NCBI GenBank assembly: GCA_900768005.1 | Contig: CAAGBE010000081.1 | Location: forward strand, 1-9,997 | Origin: Clostridia bacterium | GTDB taxonomy: Bacteria; Bacillota; Clostridia; UMGS1883 | DNA length: 9,997 bases | Direction: 5' to 3' | In this document: positions 6,875 to 9,997 of the stretch, piece after piece | How positions within the stretch are numbered: position 1 is the first letter of the stretch | How the letters are laid out: each line of letters begins with the position of its first letter | The notes under the pieces: generated by a model | The model's input: only the letters and a program-made list of their open reading frames with translations | Database searches by the model: none | What the model was told of the DNA's origin: nothing | Translations under genes and position numbers: made by a program

Positions 6875-6895
6875 GAGGTTTATTTGAGGTATAAT
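6866..6895 (+). promoter_or_regulatory. Consensus sigma-A promoter of asp23-fakA-recG
   Basis: TTGACA (6866-6871) and TATAAT (6890-6895) both match consensus perfectly, with an 18-bp spacer. The -35 is formed by the last two sense codons of the ATPase gene (Leu-Thr), so the promoter straddles its stop. It lies 31 bp before the asp23 ATG and should be strong and constitutive, uncoupling these genes from the upstream repair genes. Confidence 0.8.
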
Positions 6896-6926
6896 ATATG
6901 TTAGTAATCTAAGGAGGTTAGATATT

Positions 6927-7286
6927 ATGGCAGCAAAGTCAGAAACCAAGTACGGCAACATAGCTATATCAAACAATGTAATTGCCAATGCGGCAGGTTT
7001 AATTGCCACAAGCTGTTACGGTGTTGTCGGTATGGCGATAAGAAGCCCTAAGGATGGTATTGTAAGTTTGCTTAAACCTTCCAATCTTGCAAAAGGAATC
7101 AAAGTTACTATTGAAGATAATGAAATCACGGTAGATATGCATATAGTAGTTCAGTACGGCGTAAATATCAACGCTATTTGCGAAAGCATTATGCACGGCG
7201 TTAAGTACCGTTTGTCCGAATTTATCGGAATGGATGTTAAAGCCGTGAATATTTTCGTAGAAAGTATTCGTGTTGCAAACGCTTAA
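6927..7286 (+). CDS. Asp23/Gls24 family envelope-stress protein (YloU type)
   Basis: Small cytoplasmic protein of the Asp23 family, linked in Firmicutes to cell-envelope homeostasis and nearly always encoded just before the DAK2-domain fatty acid kinase. The 119 residues have the family pattern: YGNIAISNNVIANAAG near residues 9-24, a central CYGVVGMA (30-37), and a C-terminal half with alternating strands (ITVDMHIVVQYGVNI, 67-81) and the closing helix and strand with VNIFVESIRV. There is no signal peptide or membrane segment. The ATG at 6927 follows a full AAGGAGG at 6911-6917 with 9 nt spacing, predicting high expression together with the consensus promoter. The fakA gene begins 17 bp after its stop. 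The precise molecular function of the family is not established. Confidence 0.92.
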   Translation: MAAKSETKYGNIAISNNVIANAAGLIATSCYGVVGMAIRSPKDGIVSLLKPSNLAKGIKVTIEDNEITVDMHIVVQYGVNINAICESIMHGVKYRLSEFIGMDVKAVNIFVESIRVANA

Positions 7287-7303
7287 GCTTATGGAGGATA
7301 GTT

Positions 7304-8932
7304 ATGACTAAAATTATAGATGCACCGCTTTTATCCAAAATGATAATTTCCGGTGCTAACAATCTGAGCAACAACCGTGAATTGGTTGATGCACTTAACG
7401 TGTTCCCCGTCCCTGACGGTGACACGGGAACAAATATGTCACTCACCTTCATTAATGCTTCAAAGAGCGTTGAAGGTATGGAAAAAACCGATGTAACAGA
7501 GGTTATTAACACCGTTGCAAAGGCGACGCTTCGCGGAGCAAGAGGTAACTCCGGTGTTATTCTTTCACAGATATTCCGCGGAATTTCGAAGAATATAGAA
7601 AAGCCCGACGGTATTGATGCACAAGCACTAAAAAAAGCACTTCGCGGTGGTTGCGACACAGCATACCGTGCGGTAATGAAGCCTACTGAGGGTACAATCC
7701 TTACAGTTATCCGTGCAGGTGCGGAAACTGCAGAAGCCTATGAGGGTGAAGATTCTTTCGAGCTTATTGAAAAAGTGTGCCTTGGAATGGCGGAGGCTCT
7801 TAAAGAAACTCAGGAAATGCTTCCCCAGCTTAAACAGGCAGGTGTTGTTGATGCCGGTGGTCAGGGATTGCTCTTTATCTTTGAGGGATTCCTTGCAGCT
7901 ATCAACGGCAATGAAGTTTCTCTTACAGATACATCTCTTGCGTCAACTGTCAAGCAACCTGCACAAAGCAGTATCAGCACAGAGGATATTAAGTTTGCAT
8001 ATTGTACCGAATTTATTATAAATAAATATGATGCAAAGAAATCTGCAGAAAAGATGCGTGCTGCTATCGAGCCCAAGGGCGACTGTATGATTGTAATTGA
8101 CGAGGACGATATTGTAAAAGTACACATTCACACCAATCACCCCGGATATGTTTTGGAGCAGGCTGTTAAGCTTGGTGAAATGGTTAATATCAAAATTGAA
8201 AATATGCGTGAACAGCATACCGATATAGTAGGCGGTGCAATGGGCAAGGAGGAAGAAAAACCTCTCTCAGAGCACAGAGAAACCGCAGTTGTTTCGGTTG
8301 CTAACGGTGACGGACTTATAGCCCTCTTTACAGAGCTTGGTGTCACAAACATTATTCACGGCGGACAGACAATGAACCCCAGCACAGAGGACATTTTGAA
8401 TGCTATTGAGGAAGCTAATGCAGACAATGTATTTATTCTCCCCAACAACAAGAACATTGTTCTTGCGGCACAGCAGGCGGCTGAAATTGCTGAATGCAAT
8501 GCAGTAGTTATAGAGTCCAAAACTATTCCGCAGGGAATTTGTGCTATGATGGAATTTTCGCCCACGGCATCTTTGGAGGAAAATACCGAGAATATGACGG
8601 AAGCGTTGTCAAATGTGATAAGCGGTAATGTTACCCATGCAGTAAAGGATACAGAAATTGACGGTATAGAAATTCACGAGGGTGACATAATCGGGGTATC
8701 AGGCGGACATATTGTTTCCGATGCAAAGGATATTAAAACCGCTACAATCGACCTTGCAAAGAAAATTGCAACTGAGGACAGTGAGATTATAACTCTCTAC
8801 TTTGGTGAGGGAGAAACTGAGGAAAGTGCTCAGGAAATTGCTGATGAAATTGAAGAAATCTTCCCCGACGCAGACATTATGGTTGCAAACGGCGGACAGA
8901 GTGTTTACTACTATATTGTATCCGTGGAATAA
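7304..8932 (+). CDS. fakA: Fatty acid kinase subunit FakA (YloV, DAK2 domain)
   Basis: ATP-dependent kinase that phosphorylates fatty acids carried by a FakB (DegV-family) protein, giving acyl phosphate for phospholipid synthesis; no FakB is in the window. The 542 residues are typical. The N-terminal DAK2/DhaL-like nucleotide domain shows NVFPVPDGDTGTNM at 32-45 (Mg-binding aspartates D38 and D40), RGARGNSGVI at 77-86, KPTEGTILTV at 126-135 and DAGGQGL at 183-189. The middle domain has CTEF (C234) and VKVHIHTNHPG (H274, H276), Cys/His residues that I believe form the conserved metal or active-site group. The C-terminal DegV-like domain starts at about 325 and ends with YYYIVSVE. The ATG at 7304 has GGAGG at 7293-7297, 6 nt away. 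It is coupled to asp23 upstream and recG downstream, as in many Firmicutes. Confidence 0.94.
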   Translation: MTKIIDAPLLSKMIISGANNLSNNRELVDALNVFPVPDGDTGTNMSLTFINASKSVEGMEKTDVTEVINTVAKATLRGARGNSGVILSQIFRGISKNIEKPDGIDAQALKKALRGGCDTAYRAVMKPTEGTILTVIRAGAETAEAYEGEDSFELIEKVCLGMAEALKETQEMLPQLKQAGVVDAGGQGLLFIFEGFLAAINGNEVSLTDTSLASTVKQPAQSSISTEDIKFAYCTEFIINKYDAKKSAEKMRAAIEPKGDCMIVIDEDDIVKVHIHTNHPGYVLEQAVKLGEMVNIKIENMREQHTDIVGGAMGKEEEKPLSEHRETAVVSVANGDGLIALFTELGVTNIIHGGQTMNPSTEDILNAIEEANADNVFILPNNKNIVLAAQQAAEIAECNAVVIESKTIPQGICAMMEFSPTASLEENTENMTEALSNVISGNVTHAVKDTEIDGIEIHEGDIIGVSGGHIVSDAKDIKTATIDLAKKIATEDSEIITLYFGEGETEESAQEIADEIEEIFPDADIMVANGGQSVYYYIVSVE

Positions 8933-8954
8933 TCCTATAAATAGGTGATACACT

Positions 8955-9997
8955 ATGCCAATACCCCAGGAAACAGATATCAGATTATTAAAAGGAATAG
9001 GTGATGCCAAGGCGAAGCAATTGCTTCGCCTTGGCGTTTTTACTGTTTGGGACCTCGTTACCTACTTCCCTGTCCGTTTTGAGGACAGAAGCAAGGTCAC
9101 AAAGATATTCGACCTGCAGCACGACAGTATGGCACTTGTCAATGGCATTGTGGTAACACCCGTCAGCGAGCATTATGTAAGAAAAGGGCTGACATATTAC
9201 AAGGTGCAAATTCGTGACGATACGGGGATTGCCACCTGTATATTTTTTAACAACAAATACCTGAAAAATTATCTCAAAAAAGGCTATGAATACTCCTTTT
9301 ACGGTAAAATCAACATAAACAGAAACACAAAAGAAATTCTCTCTCCTGAGTTTGAGCCTTCTTCCCAATCACAATGCACGAAGTGTATTGTGCCTATTTA
9401 TCCGCTTACAAGCGGTATTACACAGAAGTTTTTGAGAAAAATGGTTGCTGATGCATACAGGGGCTTTCATAAATATTTCCGTGAAGTTATTCCTGCGGAA
9501 ATTCTTAAAGAACATTCGCTGTGTTCTGTTGAATTTGCAATAAAGAACATACATTTTCCAAAGGATGCTGAAGCACTTGAAATAGCAAAAAAGAGGCTGA
9601 TTTTTGAGGAGTTCTTTATACTCCAAGTTGCTCTGAGGAAAATGAAGTCGGGAACGAAAAAGGTTTTGGGTCCTGCATTCAAGAAAAATGATATAACAGA
9701 ATTTTTGTCAACTCTCCACTTTAACCTCACAGGTGCACAAAAAAAAGTTACAGAGGATATTATAAGTGATTTGTCGTCGGGAACAGTTATGAACAGACTG
9801 GTGCAGGGTGACGTGGGCAGCGGTAAAACAGTTATTGCGGCAATTTCAATGTATCTGTGTGCAAAAAACGGCTATCAGGCGGCTATGATAGCTCCTACCG
9901 AGGTTTTGGCACGTCAGCATTACAACGACCTTTCTCCCCTCCTTGAGGGCTTGGGAATAAAATGCGAGCTTCTCACGGGAAGCACAACTGCAAAGAA
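8955..9997 (+). CDS. recG: ATP-dependent DNA helicase RecG, N-terminal half, cut by window edge
   Basis: Superfamily 2 helicase that reverses stalled replication forks and branch-migrates recombination intermediates. The first 347 codons are present. They include the N-terminal helical region (LLKGIGDAKAKQLLRLG, 11-27, then FTVWDL and YFPVRFEDR), the OB-fold wedge domain of about 60-150, the Q-motif NLTGAQ (257-262), Walker A GDVGSGKT (285-292), motif Ia APTEVLARQH (313-322) and LLTGS (339-343). The DEAD/H box and later motifs lie past the window. The ATG at 8955 has AGGTGA at 8943-8948 with 6 nt spacing and follows fakA by 22 bp without an intervening terminator. Oddity: codons 18-27 form a perfect 30-bp palindrome followed by five T's, so the start of the gene contains a terminator-like hairpin. 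The protein shows no insertion there. Confidence 0.96.
   Translation, partial: MPIPQETDIRLLKGIGDAKAKQLLRLGVFTVWDLVTYFPVRFEDRSKVTKIFDLQHDSMALVNGIVVTPVSEHYVRKGLTYYKVQIRDDTGIATCIFFNNKYLKNYLKKGYEYSFYGKININRNTKEILSPEFEPSSQSQCTKCIVPIYPLTSGITQKFLRKMVADAYRGFHKYFREVIPAEILKEHSLCSVEFAIKNIHFPKDAEALEIAKKRLIFEEFFILQVALRKMKSGTKKVLGPAFKKNDITEFLSTLHFNLTGAQKKVTEDIISDLSSGTVMNRLVQGDVGSGKTVIAAISMYLCAKNGYQAAMIAPTEVLARQHYNDLSPLLEGLGIKCELLTGSTTAK
9006..9041 (+). terminator. Terminator-like perfect palindrome inside recG
   Basis: Arms 9006-9020 and 9021-9035 are exact reverse complements with no spacer (15 + 15 bp), followed by G and five T's (9037-9041). As RNA this gives a 13-bp, G/C-rich stem with an AAUU loop and a U-tract, a textbook intrinsic terminator on the plus strand only, since no T-tract follows on the other strand. 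It lies in frame and encodes residues 18-27 of RecG. It may act as an attenuator when translation of recG lags; that function is inferred. Confidence 0.6.

Noticed and set aside
8934..8946. CCTAT-AA-ATAGG dyad between fakA and recG as a terminator
   Set aside because: Five weak pairs with a 2-nt centre and no U-tract.
1..9997. Mobile elements, CRISPR repeats, tRNA or rRNA genes, defence or toxin-antitoxin loci
   Set aside because: No direct-repeat arrays, transposase motifs or RNA gene signatures were seen; nearly all of the window is accounted for by conserved housekeeping genes.

Overview
The window reads as ordinary chromosome of a low-to-moderate-GC, endospore-forming Firmicute, most likely an anaerobic member of the Clostridia. 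The evidence is a SpoIIR homologue, a MEP-pathway isoprenoid kinase, the Asp23/YloU-FakA(YloV)-RecG gene order typical of Firmicutes, strong AGGAGG-type ribosome binding sites and A/T-rich spacers with sigma-A-like promoters. I cannot assign a genus. I see no mobile element, CRISPR array, tRNA or rRNA.

Left part (1-1902, minus strand): the N-terminal 303 codons of lepA (elongation factor 4), cut by the window edge. Upstream lies a complete nfo (endonuclease IV). Between them are a perfect 18-bp-stem terminator that overlaps the nfo stop codon, and a well-formed lepA promoter whose spacer is an inverted repeat. nfo and the plus-strand cluster diverge from an A/T-rich 91-bp region in which two candidate promoters overlap.

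Right part (1994-9997, plus strand): ispE, spoIIR, trmB, an SbcD/YhaO-like metallophosphoesterase, a short YhaN/SbcC-like ATPase with a membrane hairpin, then asp23/yloU, fakA/yloV and the first half of recG. Gaps are short and the nuclease pair overlaps by 4 bp. Transcription appears to be re-initiated twice: at a candidate sigma-F promoter before spoIIR, and at a consensus TTGACA-N18-TATAAT promoter before asp23.

Biologically, the window mixes housekeeping (translation fidelity, base-excision repair, isoprenoids, tRNA modification, fatty acid activation, fork repair) with one sporulation signalling gene. The points most worth a second look are: (1) spoIIR, where a candidate forespore promoter sits inside a hairpin that would hide the start site only in read-through transcripts; (2) a perfect 30-bp palindrome followed by five T's inside the beginning of recG, which looks like an intrinsic terminator embedded in coding sequence; (3) the miniature, apparently membrane-anchored SbcC-like ATPase, which has Gln and Asp where the family's catalytic acid and switch histidine are expected.
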